Below the pieces are notes generated by a model, which saw nothing but the letters and a program-made list of their open reading frames with translations, ran no database searches and was not told the DNA's origin. 49,536 nt of DNA, from contig JAGXOC010000007.1 in the NCBI GenBank assembly GCA_019894665.1, positions 1 through 49,536 on the forward strand. The letters run 5' to 3'. A program made the position numbers and the translations under genes. The DNA is from Candidatus Thorarchaeota archaeon. GTDB taxonomy: Archaea; Asgardarchaeota; Thorarchaeia; Thorarchaeales; Thorarchaeaceae. Shown here in pieces: positions 1 to 9,188 of this stretch. The stretch's first letter is position 1, and each line of letters opens with the position of its first letter.

Positions 1-296
1 ATGTGACACTTGGTCACGGATGCATTATTCATAACGCCACCGTGATGGATGAGGCGGTCATTGGTATGGGCGCAATAGTCTCAGACTATTCCATCGTTGG
101 AGAGTGGGCAATCATTGGAGAAGGAGCAGTGGTAAGGGCTAGATTCGAAGTCCCTGATGGGAAGATTGCTGTTGGTGTCCCTGCCAAGGTGATTGGGGAC
201 GTTCAAGACCATCACAAGGAAGAACTTATTCGTTTCAAAGCAATCTATCGAGACCTCGCTAAGAGATATCCTGTGGGTTTGAAGAAAATAGAATGA
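1..296 (+). CDS. hexapeptide-repeat (gamma-carbonic anhydrase/PaaY-like) transferase, 5' truncated by window edge
   Basis: Left-handed beta-helix style sequence TLGHGCIIHNATVMDEAVIGMGAIVSDYSIVGEWAIIGEGAVV...VGVPAKVIG; lacks the expected N-terminal part, so it starts outside the window. Confidence 0.8.
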   Translation, partial: VTLGHGCIIHNATVMDEAVIGMGAIVSDYSIVGEWAIIGEGAVVRARFEVPDGKIAVGVPAKVIGDVQDHHKEELIRFKAIYRDLAKRYPVGLKKIE

Positions 297-309
297 AAAG
301 AAAAAGAAG

Positions 310-324
310 AGGGCGGTGAGCCCT
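310..324. terminator. hairpin AGGGC-N5-GCCCT between convergent genes, followed by T-rich DNA
   Basis: agggcggtgagcccttttctct read directly. Confidence 0.45.
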
Positions 325-332
325 TTTCTCTC

Positions 333-1085
333 TTAGACCATTGATACAAGTTTGTCTCTGTTGAATAATTTCAGTGCGAGGGCCCAACCGATAACAAATA
401 CCATTGCGACTATTATCAGTGTCGTGATGTTAGAAAACCACACTGCTTCATTAGGCACCCCGGTTTCTATTCCCAACAATGGCATTATCATTGGTATTAT
501 GAATATCAATATTATTATAGATGTCATTTGATAGGCTTCGTATACTCTTGTCACACGGCCACTGATAATTATCATGACTGCAACTACTGCAAAAATCATT
601 AGTGGTACTGAAGTAGCCAAAAGGAAGACACCTGGAAGGTCCAGAGCAATTACCATGGGGAATCCCATTACTACAGTAAGAACCGCAACACCGACCACCG
701 ATATGATAGTGCTAGCTACCAGAATAATCAGACTTGGGATTGCGCCAGCTAATGTCTTCCCCAAAAGCAATTCTCGATCTGTGAGGGGTGTGCATAGCAG
801 AGGTTCCAGGGTATTCTGCTCTCTCTCCCCTACAAGGGCGTTGGCTGAGATCATGGTAGTTGGAATGATTGCGAATATTCCAATAATTGATGGAACCATT
901 GGTCTTAAGAATAACATAGCAAAAGCCATTTCGGAAGGAGGTATTAAAGCAGTAAGAGATACAAACATTAGAATGACCATCACAGGTCCAAATGCTACAG
1001 ACATAATCAAACCCATTTTCACGAATCTCAGGTCTAATGCGTTCTTGAAATCTGTCTTTGCTACTATTAGGGATTTTCTCATCAT
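333..1085 (-). CDS. ABC-2 type transporter permease
   Basis: Six hydrophobic segments; motif ALVGEREQNTLEPLLCTPLTDRELLLGK typical of ABC-2 permeases; start overlaps the adjacent ATPase stop. Confidence 0.85.
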   Translation of the reverse strand: MMRKSLIVAKTDFKNALDLRFVKMGLIMSVAFGPVMVILMFVSLTALIPPSEMAFAMLFLRPMVPSIIGIFAIIPTTMISANALVGEREQNTLEPLLCTPLTDRELLLGKTLAGAIPSLIILVASTIISVVGVAVLTVVMGFPMVIALDLPGVFLLATSVPLMIFAVVAVMIIISGRVTRVYEAYQMTSIIILIFIIPMIMPLLGIETGVPNEAVWFSNITTLIIVAMVFVIGWALALKLFNRDKLVSMV

Positions 1086-2035
1086 TTCTGGATTCCTCCT
1101 TTCACAACCTCTAGATAGAGGTCTTCCAATGTTGCTTCCTCTTCCGCAAATTCCACAATCTTGATACCTTGTGATAACATGTTTTGCATCAATGAGGAAT
1201 TATTCTCTGTTGGATCTTCGATTGTAACGAGTATCGAGTCAACTTCTTCTTTGACAGCTTCGACAAAGTTCATGGACTTTGCGATCGAACTGGCTTTTTC
1301 GATATCTCCAACAATACGGATTCTGAACTTTTGTTTGGAAAGAAGCTGTGAACGCAGTTCCTGGGTCTTTCCCTGGAGGAGAACCTTCCCCTCGTCGATA
1401 ATGGCAATTCTGTTACAGACTCTCTGAACCTCTGGTAAGTTATGTGAATTGATCAGGAATGTCTGTTTATACTTTTTCGAGAGTTCAAGTATTAATTCTC
1501 TAACTCGTTTCGCCGCTAACGGATCAAGCGAACTGGTGGGTTCATCTAGCAACAAAACTGTCGGTCTATGCAGTATAGCTCTGCACAACGCAACTCTTTG
1601 TCGATTACCCGTACTCAGCTCGCCTGCCTTGTCATCCTTTCGATCCCAGAGATCCATAAAGGTGAGAAGCTCTTCAATTCGCGCAGGTATCTCCTCTTCC
1701 GGCACATCATAGAGTCTTGCAAAGTATTCCAGGTTCTCATATGCTGTCATTCCAGGATAGACAGTACGATTGCTCTCTTCTGGAAGCACACCAGTGATTT
1801 CACGAACACGAACAGGCTCCTGGATAATATCAAACTCACTGACCCTTGCTGTACCATCAGTTGGTTGTAGCAATGTACTCAGCAGTCGAGTTGTCGTTGA
1901 CTTCCCAGCTCCATTGGGTCCAAGAAGCCCAAAAATCGTACCTCCGGGGATATTGAGATCCATATGGTCTACTGCGACTAATTCTCCAAAATTCTTCGTT
2001 AGTCCAAAGATTGTAATTTCATTCAATTGAACCAA
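1082..2035 (-). CDS. ABC transporter ATP-binding protein
   Basis: Walker A GPNGAGKST, signature-like LSTGNRQRV, Walker B VLLLDEPTSSLD; 4-nt overlap with permease. Confidence 0.95.
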   Translation of the reverse strand: MVQLNEITIFGLTKNFGELVAVDHMDLNIPGGTIFGLLGPNGAGKSTTTRLLSTLLQPTDGTARVSEFDIIQEPVRVREITGVLPEESNRTVYPGMTAYENLEYFARLYDVPEEEIPARIEELLTFMDLWDRKDDKAGELSTGNRQRVALCRAILHRPTVLLLDEPTSSLDPLAAKRVRELILELSKKYKQTFLINSHNLPEVQRVCNRIAIIDEGKVLLQGKTQELRSQLLSKQKFRIRIVGDIEKASSIAKSMNFVEAVKEEVDSILVTIEDPTENNSSLMQNMLSQGIKIVEFAEEEATLEDLYLEVVKGGIQK

Positions 2036-2102
2036 TTTCCTTGTTCATGTAATGATGTGGTAGAATAAAAACCTGATTACCGAGGAAGAGGAAATCAATT
2101 AC

Positions 2103-2363
2103 CTAGCCAGTCATAATCTTCACAACAACTGCGGTCTGGGTTTCTTTGATCCCTGGAATCTTGTGAATTTTGCGAACCGTGATTTCATAAAGTTCCTCTA
2201 AATTAGATGTTTCGAGAAGTACCACCACATCATATCCTCCAGTTGTTACTGCGATTGTGGTAGCTTGGTCTATCTTACGGAGCGCATCTACAACATCATC
2301 GGTCTTTCCAAGTTCAATGTCCATCAGAATATATGCAAGCACTTTATCTGTCATTTTTCTCAA
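2103..2363 (-). CDS. stand-alone Lrp/AsnC ligand-binding (RAM) domain protein
   Basis: 86 aa, AYILMDIELGKTDDVVDALRKI...GGYDVVVLLETSNLEELYEITVRKIHKIPGIKETQTAVV; no HTH. Confidence 0.8.
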   Translation of the reverse strand: MRKMTDKVLAYILMDIELGKTDDVVDALRKIDQATTIAVTTGGYDVVVLLETSNLEELYEITVRKIHKIPGIKETQTAVVVKIMTG

Positions 2364-2375
2364 TTCCTTTCTTTA

Positions 2376-3635
2376 TCATCTATATTCCTTGATTGCTACA
2401 AGGGTTTCTACATCATTAATTCCTTCAATCATCTGAATCTTCTTCAGAATTAAGGAACGTGTCTTTGCCAAGTTTCTGCTCTTGATGCTAAGCAGATAGT
2501 CATGAGGTCCTGCGAGAGCTGCAGCCTTCTCAACCCCTCTAATGTTAAACAGCTCAGGGAGCAAGTCACCTGTCAAAGGCTTTACCTTGATGAGTACGAA
2601 TGAACGAACATCTGAAGCCTCCAATGCCACAACCCCGATCATTACGAGTATCACACCAAACATCTTCAATGACCACATGAACGCATCCGCATCCAGCACG
2701 CCGAACGCTCCAGGTATCAGCAGATTGCCAATCACTGTGACGGGGATTCCAAGCACAACAGAGATTGCAGATAGGGAGTTGACAACAGCCATTTTTCCTC
2801 TACCAAGTGCCCTTACATACATCACAATTCCGAAGAATGAAGTTAGTGCACTTCCTATCATAAACCCAAGAAGAGGGATGAATCCGATAGCCATTGATTG
2901 CCATGCCGACTCATTCATGAAAGGTAAAGCTAGCAGGCTCATCACCAAATTCAGAGCAAGTAGGCTCCAAACCCTCATATTCAGCGAGTCTACTCGAAGA
3001 CCGGCTCGAAGTTCGTATCGCTTTGTCTTCCGCTGGTAGTATGTAAAAATCGCGGATGACACATTCATTGGACCCAGAACCATAAGCAGAGTCACAACGT
3101 CAAATCCACCGGGTGTTGCCCCAACGAGGAGAACTCCGAAGAGAATTGAAACGATTGATTGAACCTCAATGATAGTGGGCAGGTCCTTTTCACCCAGCAA
3201 ATCTCCTATCAAGAGATAGATGATCACAAGTTGACCATAGGGTAGAACAGTGGACGCATCAGAAGAACTTGCCAAGATGTAATAGAAATAAGTAGAGACT
3301 CCTGCAAACGCTCCAGACAATACAAGGTAGAGCATTGGTCTTTTTGGTAATAATCGTAATCTGTCGAAGTCTGGGTCAAGTCTATACCCTAAGGCACGTT
3401 TCTTTCCATTTCTGGTCCGTTTTATGCTCAACACCAAGACTACAAGTAATGTCACGATGAAACTTGTCCATTGAGCGATGAATCCATACGCAAGTGGATC
3501 GATACTCACAGTATTGAGCGCAACAATGTCGAACACCACTGAGATGGTTCTCATTACACCCGACCCTAAAGCCAGTGAATAGAACAATGTAGTTGCAGAA
3601 CTCCGACCCACAGGTCTCTGGTTTCGACTGCTCAC
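2376..3635 (-). CDS. DMT/EamA-like membrane transporter with C-terminal Lrp/AsnC-type RAM domain
   Basis: About 10 hydrophobic helices, then a soluble tail VKPLTGDLLPELFNIRGVEKAAALAGPHDYLLSIKSRNLAKTRSLILKKIQMIEGINDVETLVAIKEY resembling the AsnC C-terminal domain. Confidence 0.7.
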   Translation of the reverse strand: MSSRNQRPVGRSSATTLFYSLALGSGVMRTISVVFDIVALNTVSIDPLAYGFIAQWTSFIVTLLVVLVLSIKRTRNGKKRALGYRLDPDFDRLRLLPKRPMLYLVLSGAFAGVSTYFYYILASSSDASTVLPYGQLVIIYLLIGDLLGEKDLPTIIEVQSIVSILFGVLLVGATPGGFDVVTLLMVLGPMNVSSAIFTYYQRKTKRYELRAGLRVDSLNMRVWSLLALNLVMSLLALPFMNESAWQSMAIGFIPLLGFMIGSALTSFFGIVMYVRALGRGKMAVVNSLSAISVVLGIPVTVIGNLLIPGAFGVLDADAFMWSLKMFGVILVMIGVVALEASDVRSFVLIKVKPLTGDLLPELFNIRGVEKAAALAGPHDYLLSIKSRNLAKTRSLILKKIQMIEGINDVETLVAIKEYR

Positions 3636-3692
3636 TCACATTACCCCCGAAATTCTCTAAGATTAAGATGTGGTGATTGCCACCAGGGAGAA

Positions 3693-5003
3693 TTACTCCT
3701 CGGCGACATCTTCCACGGTTTCTTCAGAGACTGGTTCTTCAGCAACTTTAGGCTCTGGTTCAGCTGTAGCTTCTGGTTCAGCCGCTTCTTCAACAACCTC
3801 AGGTTCTGATTCAACTACTTCTTCAACATTCTCAGGTTCTTGTGCAGGAATTGCGTTGGGTTCAGCTGTTTCTTCAAGCTCGACCTCAGGTTCTGGTTCA
3901 GATACTTCTTCAACATCCTCAGGTTCAGGAAATACTTCGGGTTCAGCCGCTTCTTCAATAACCTCAAGTTCTGGTTCAGCTGCTTCTTCAACATCCTCAG
4001 GTTCTCGTTCAGGAAATGCTTCCGGTTTAGCACGTTCCTCAGCAATTTCAGCGTCCTCAGATTTACGAGATCGTTTCTTTGGTTTTCTTCTCTTGTCATC
4101 GGTCACTTGACGCTGTGCAAGGATGAACTCGTCAAAGGTAAGTCGCTTGCCGGACTGGAGCTTCTCTACAGCTTCATCAGTGCGTTCTCGAACCTGGGCG
4201 CGTTGATGGTCCCGGAGATCCTGACGATCAACATCATGTTTCTCGACTGTGACTTTCCTAAGCTTGCCCTGGATCTCATCAATCTGTGTGCGAACCTCTT
4301 TTAGCTTCGCCTCACCGTCTTTTACTTTCTTGAGCCATTCAACGAAATTCTTGTGTGCTGTATCAGCTGATTTCTTGTATTCCTCAAGTTGGGGACGAAT
4401 CCGTACGACCTCTTGATGATGTATCTGAGATTGCTCTGAAAGCTCAATGACTTTCTCGTGAGCCTCTGAAGCCTCTTCCTTTAGCTTTCGCGCTAGTCTG
4501 CGGATCTCGCTAATTCGGTCCTGTTTTTCCTTCTCTTGACCAATCTTAACGAGCTTAGATTCTATCTTTGCAATCTCTTCAACGATAGAAAGCTCCTCAT
4601 CTTTTGAGAGCTGGTCGGTTTGTTGGCGCCACTCAAGTTCTTCAACGCGACGCATCATGTGACGCTGATCAGTGGATGGACTTCCCACAAGGTTGCTTCG
4701 AAGATCCCTGATTTCGTCATACACGCTTTTCAATTGAGCATGAATTGCAGTTCTACGATCCTTGGCTTGGGAGATGTCCTTGTTTATCCGGTCGCGTTCT
4801 TCACGCTCGGCTTTTACCGACTCAATGAGACCCCTAACTTCCTTGTTATGGTCGTCTCGAATAGTTTTGTATTCTCGCATTTGATCTCGGTCACGTCTGA
4901 GAATCTCAAGTTCGTCCCGAGCCTGTATTTTGAATTCACGGAGCTTTGTCCGTAGAAATTCAACTTCTTCTGGTTTAGCTTCAGCAACTTCAGTCAAAGG
5001 CAT
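3693..5003 (-). CDS. long coiled-coil protein with acidic Pro/Glu-rich repeat tail
   Basis: Heptad-like charged N-terminal ~300 aa; C-terminal EPE/EEAAEPE-type repeats. Confidence 0.75.
   Translation of the reverse strand: MPLTEVAEAKPEEVEFLRTKLREFKIQARDELEILRRDRDQMREYKTIRDDHNKEVRGLIESVKAEREERDRINKDISQAKDRRTAIHAQLKSVYDEIRDLRSNLVGSPSTDQRHMMRRVEELEWRQQTDQLSKDEELSIVEEIAKIESKLVKIGQEKEKQDRISEIRRLARKLKEEASEAHEKVIELSEQSQIHHQEVVRIRPQLEEYKKSADTAHKNFVEWLKKVKDGEAKLKEVRTQIDEIQGKLRKVTVEKHDVDRQDLRDHQRAQVRERTDEAVEKLQSGKRLTFDEFILAQRQVTDDKRRKPKKRSRKSEDAEIAEERAKPEAFPEREPEDVEEAAEPELEVIEEAAEPEVFPEPEDVEEVSEPEPEVELEETAEPNAIPAQEPENVEEVVESEPEVVEEAAEPEATAEPEPKVAEEPVSEETVEDVAEE
3730..4035. repeat. low-complexity degenerate tandem repeat inside the coiled-coil gene
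   Basis: Recurring (c)aacat(c/t)ctcaggttc and ggttcagc(t/c)gcttcttca units. Confidence 0.7.
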
Positions 5004-5122
5004 TCTGTCCTAGAATTTCGTTTTGCAAGTCCTGCATAGCAAGACGGATTTCGTTCACCCCTTAGGGTGCTTCGACAGCGTTCCTCGCTAGAAGCCTTCT
5101 TAAAAGGTTTCGCATGAAACGA

Positions 5123-6031
5123 CTATTTTCTGGCTAAACAGTCGGCTATTCGCTCGGAGATATCAAAATCAGTGACCTGTTGAAGGCCAGTCCATCCAGG
5201 TGTTGCGTTCGCCTCTAAAACCCAGAGAGCTCCATCGACATCGGGGATGATATCCACACCTACCAACCGTCCTTTCACAGACTTTGCGGATTTCACGGAG
5301 AGGTCAGTCACATCAAGTGTGTTCTCTCTAGGAACGCCACCAGTATGTATGTTTGTAGTAATTCCTTCTCCACCCACCCGTTGCATAGTAGCAATAACTT
5401 CACCATCAAGCACCAAAGCGCGAATATCATATCCGGGACTCTTCACATATTCTTGAAGTAGATAGGCACCCTTGCCAAACATCTGACTATGGAACTTCAG
5501 GTAGTCATAGATGTTATCCAAATCAAATTCTCGTTCGATTAGCTGAACACCCAATCCTCCAAATCCTGTTATTGGTTTCAGAACGCACGGAAAATGTTCT
5601 TTGACAAATGTCGCAGCATCATCGATAGATTCTGTGATGAGCGTCTTTGGTACAGGAAGTCCTGCAGAAACCAATCGCCGCATAGTCTCAGCCTTATTTC
5701 TCATTAGAAGGAGCGATGATACCGAATTGACAACGCGGACTCTCATTTCTGCTAGGGCGGATAATAGACCAACACGATTGAAGAAAGCACCAATATCGGT
5801 TGCACCGATATCAAGAACGATGAGGAGGTCTAGCAATGAGAGATCTACACCGTTCATCGTAATCTCATGTTTGTTTGTGGAACCTCTCCTTGATACCTTC
5901 CATGGGATGACCTGAATTACATCTACACCCAAACGGCGAAATGACTCCTCGAGGCTTTGTGCTCGTCTTGACCAAGGATCGGAAGAGAAGAGCCCAACTT
6001 TCGAGATATACGTGGGGTTCAATATATTCAC
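5123..6031 (-). CDS. RimK-like ATP-grasp ligase
   Basis: MRRLVSAGLPVPKTLI, CVLKPITGFGGLGVQLIE, LLQEYVKSPGYDIRALVLDGEVIATMQR, LEANATPGW ATP-grasp motifs. Confidence 0.88.
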   Translation of the reverse strand: MNILNPTYISKVGLFSSDPWSRRAQSLEESFRRLGVDVIQVIPWKVSRRGSTNKHEITMNGVDLSLLDLLIVLDIGATDIGAFFNRVGLLSALAEMRVRVVNSVSSLLLMRNKAETMRRLVSAGLPVPKTLITESIDDAATFVKEHFPCVLKPITGFGGLGVQLIEREFDLDNIYDYLKFHSQMFGKGAYLLQEYVKSPGYDIRALVLDGEVIATMQRVGGEGITTNIHTGGVPRENTLDVTDLSVKSAKSVKGRLVGVDIIPDVDGALWVLEANATPGWTGLQQVTDFDISERIADCLARK

Positions 6032-6102
6032 TCCATTTGAGAAGTAACTGTGTCATACCCATAACGACTAGCTTTTATGGTTTCTCAATGTTGATTCAAT
6101 AG

Positions 6103-6501
6103 TTGAGTTCTATGAAACTGTTCTCTGACAAAGAGCTTGATATCATCAATAAGGAACTTCTGGAGAAAACCGGGTATTTCCTGATTGCTTTTCGCAACAA
6201 GCATGGACCGACCCATCTGAAGAAACTCTGGACAGAAATGCTTGAAGAGCTGGGACATTCGGTGAAATGTCTTAGCTGGTGGTCTAGTGCAGGTAGGTTG
6301 GGTCTCTTAGAGTGCGAAACAGAGAACGGTCTGTCAGTATTCGGTCAGTGGGTTTTGGATGATAAACAAGAACTCCTCAATGTTATGGAGCTCGACGAGG
6401 ATGAAATAGGCAACATTCGCGACGGTTTTGATGCTGGAACTGTCACCTCTTCTGCAATGAGAGCATACAGAATAGGGGACTCAGGTGGTGAGAAAGAATA
6501 G
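6103..6501 (+). CDS. hypothetical protein (ORFan-like, 132 aa; ATG alternative at 6112)
   Basis: Intact ORF filling the gap between oppositely oriented genes; no family recognised. Confidence 0.6.
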   Translation: MSSMKLFSDKELDIINKELLEKTGYFLIAFRNKHGPTHLKKLWTEMLEELGHSVKCLSWWSSAGRLGLLECETENGLSVFGQWVLDDKQELLNVMELDEDEIGNIRDGFDAGTVTSSAMRAYRIGDSGGEKE

Positions 6502-6507
6502 ACCCCT

Positions 6508-8340
6508 CTAATCAACTGTAAGCGTTTTTGATAGATTTCTAGGTAGATCAGGATTGATGCCAAGGTCAACTGATAGGTAATAGCTCAGTAGCTGAAGAGG
6601 TATCACGTCAAGGATTGGATTGATGAGCACATCGGATGTAGGTACTTCTAAATAATCATGCTTGCTATCAACGTATGGTTCTAGGGTTTCTTCGAACTCG
6701 CCTACGACAATTGTCCTACCGTGTCTTGCCTTCACTTCGTTGATGTGATTGATTACCATCCAGCTGTCTTCAGTAGTTGTTATAAAAATCACAGGATAGT
6801 TCTTCGTGACAATACTTAATGGTCCATGTTTGAATTCGGATGAATACATACCCTCGCAGTGATTGTAACAGATCTCCTTAATCTTAAGAGCTCCTTCTTT
6901 AGCCACTCCATCGGTGAATCCATAACCGAGACAGTACAAATCTTTGACATCTATCATTGTTCGTGCTAGATTCTTTGCTAAAATGCCGGTCCGATCGATT
7001 GTTGTCTGTGTCAGAGCAGGTAGATCATTTCGGAGTCTGTTGATGAAAGATTTTGCCTCAGAGGGATCTATGTGACCGTTTCGTTCACCCAGTTTTGCAG
7101 CTAAGTAAGCAAAGATTATACTTTGAGAATAGTATGTCTTTGTAGCAGGAACCGATACCTCATATCCACAAGCCATCGGAATGTATGAATCTGCTTGGAA
7201 CATTAGAGTGCTGCCAATGACGTTCAAGACACCAAGAGTCTTTCCATAATTGTCACCCTTAATCAGGTTTAGAACATTCAGAATGTCTTTTGTTTCACCA
7301 CTCTGTGAGACTAGAATGGAAAGACTATCCTCATCCATGGTCATGCCATACTGAGGCTGGAACTGACCACCAATAGCATGTAACATCGGAAGTCCTGCGA
7401 GTCTGTTGAAATAGTAGGTTCCAACTATACTTGCATTATATGAAGAACCACACGCAACCAAGTAATGCTTTGAGGCATCCTCAATAAGTTTCAACCACTC
7501 TTCTATTCTGGGACCATCAAGATTGCCAACGACATCTTGGGCGATGTGAGGTTGTTCATTGATCTCCTTGAGCATGAAATGAGGATAGCCTCCCTTCTCA
7601 GCCGCGTGAGCATCAACATTCGAGATCTGTGGTACTCTCTCAAGTTGTTTTCCATCTTCGATTCTGTATACCTTCACATCATCAGGGGTCAACACCAGCA
7701 TCTCACCGTCTGCAAGGTAAATCACATTGTTGGTAAGAGGAAGCACTGAAGGGAGATCACTTGAAACAATAGTGGCACCTTCTGCAACACCAGCAACAAG
7801 AGATGAGCCCATCTTGACTGCATAGATCTCTTGTTCATCAGCCCGACCAACAGCATAGGCAAAGGCACCCTTGAGGTCCTGAATAGAGAGCCTCACAGAT
7901 TCAAACATGTCTCCGGTCTCTTCATAGTACTTGTCCACTGCGTGAACACAAAGTTCTCCATCGTTCTCGGATCTGATAATGTGACCCGTTTCTATAAGCT
8001 CCTTTTTGTATTCTACATAATTGTGGATATTTCCATTATGCGCTCCATAGAAAACGTCGTCGCACCCAAAGTGGGGTTGTGCGTTGACTTTCGTCGGTGC
8101 GCCATATGTAGCCCATCTCAACTGAGCAATTCCACGATCACCTTTCATGGTAGAAAGGCGGAGGAGTTTGTTAACTTCCTCAACTGTGCCTACATCTTTT
8201 CTTAGATCTACCTTTCCATTACGGACTGCTGCAACACCGACGCTATCATAACCCCTGTAGGTCAGCTTGCTGCTACATCGCACAAGTAGCTCACCAATAC
8301 TGTCACTATCTCTTGTGACTATCCCAGTGATACCGCACAT
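6508..8340 (-). CDS. glmS: glutamine--fructose-6-phosphate aminotransferase (isomerizing)
   Basis: N-terminal MCGITGIV nucleophile Cys, RWATYGAPT, two SIS domains (SQSGETKDIL; GEALKIKE-like EGALKIKEICYNHCEG), 610 aa. Confidence 0.96.
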   Translation of the reverse strand: MCGITGIVTRDSDSIGELLVRCSSKLTYRGYDSVGVAAVRNGKVDLRKDVGTVEEVNKLLRLSTMKGDRGIAQLRWATYGAPTKVNAQPHFGCDDVFYGAHNGNIHNYVEYKKELIETGHIIRSENDGELCVHAVDKYYEETGDMFESVRLSIQDLKGAFAYAVGRADEQEIYAVKMGSSLVAGVAEGATIVSSDLPSVLPLTNNVIYLADGEMLVLTPDDVKVYRIEDGKQLERVPQISNVDAHAAEKGGYPHFMLKEINEQPHIAQDVVGNLDGPRIEEWLKLIEDASKHYLVACGSSYNASIVGTYYFNRLAGLPMLHAIGGQFQPQYGMTMDEDSLSILVSQSGETKDILNVLNLIKGDNYGKTLGVLNVIGSTLMFQADSYIPMACGYEVSVPATKTYYSQSIIFAYLAAKLGERNGHIDPSEAKSFINRLRNDLPALTQTTIDRTGILAKNLARTMIDVKDLYCLGYGFTDGVAKEGALKIKEICYNHCEGMYSSEFKHGPLSIVTKNYPVIFITTTEDSWMVINHINEVKARHGRTIVVGEFEETLEPYVDSKHDYLEVPTSDVLINPILDVIPLQLLSYYLSVDLGINPDLPRNLSKTLTVD

Positions 8341-8480
8341 CGTGGCTGGACACCAGTGAACGGTAATTAAGACTTACGTACGGGAAACAACTGCACGAAT
8401 TATTACTTGAACTGGGTTGAGGCGAAGCAATTATATCACCGAATTCAGATGAATGTGAAGAGAGAAGAGAGGATCAAGAC

Positions 8481-9188
8481 ATGGGACGCCAAAAACGAAT
8501 GGCATTGTTGCTACATCCGTTCCGGAGAGAATTGTATCAAGTGCTATGTGAGAATCCGGGGACGTACCTCCTTGAATTAGTGGATATCCTCTCCTCCCCG
8601 CTTGGTACTTTGACTTGGCACCTCAGAATTCTTGAACGTGAGGGCCTTGTGAAGTCAATCAAGTTTGCTGGAAAGCGACTCTATTATCCGAAGATGCTGA
8701 GATCTCAAGAGGCAGAGATGGCATATCTGACGATGAGAAGTGATACTGCCCAGAAGGTCTTCGCCTTTGTCGTCAATAACCAGGGTTGTTATCAAGAGCA
8801 GATGGCCGATTCCCTAGGAGTGCACCATGATACAGTCCGATGGCATATATCCAGAATGGAAGATGTGGGTCTTGTCAAGGTCGTTCGTGAAGGTAGGAAG
8901 AAACGACACTACTTGGATGATCTGGGAGCACTGCTTTTGAAAGGCAGCCTAAACACAATCACCGAAGCATATGTGATTTTCTTAATGGAGAAACTTGAAG
9001 ATGGATGTCTAAACCCAGAAATCCGCGAGTCAACTCCAGAACATGTTACCATCCGAATTGACTGCCCAGAGCGTGGGAAAGATTGTTTCATCACAATCAA
9101 TCTGACAGACTGGGAATTCCAGCTCATTGATGACGAGGGCGAAGAAACCGAAATTGAACAAGAACAAGCTGAGATTGGCGGGAGTTAA
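8481..9188 (+). CDS. transcriptional regulator with two winged-helix domains
   Basis: Two successive ArsR-like wHTH stretches: RRELYQVLCENPGTYLLELVDILSSPLGTLTWHLRILEREGLVKSI and VFAFVVNNQGCYQEQMADSLGVHHDTVRWHISRMEDVGLVKVVREGRKKRHYL. Confidence 0.85.
   Translation: MGRQKRMALLLHPFRRELYQVLCENPGTYLLELVDILSSPLGTLTWHLRILEREGLVKSIKFAGKRLYYPKMLRSQEAEMAYLTMRSDTAQKVFAFVVNNQGCYQEQMADSLGVHHDTVRWHISRMEDVGLVKVVREGRKKRHYLDDLGALLLKGSLNTITEAYVIFLMEKLEDGCLNPEIRESTPEHVTIRIDCPERGKDCFITINLTDWEFQLIDDEGEETEIEQEQAEIGGS

Noticed and set aside
574-1164. 196-aa + strand ORF antisense to the ABC-2 permease
   Set aside because: Fully antisense to a clear ABC permease/ATPase pair; no recognisable domain
3670-4110. Ser/Gly-rich + strand ORF (146 aa) and other frames overlapping the coiled-coil gene
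   Set aside because: Mirror-image low-complexity translation of the E/P repeat; no independent coding signal
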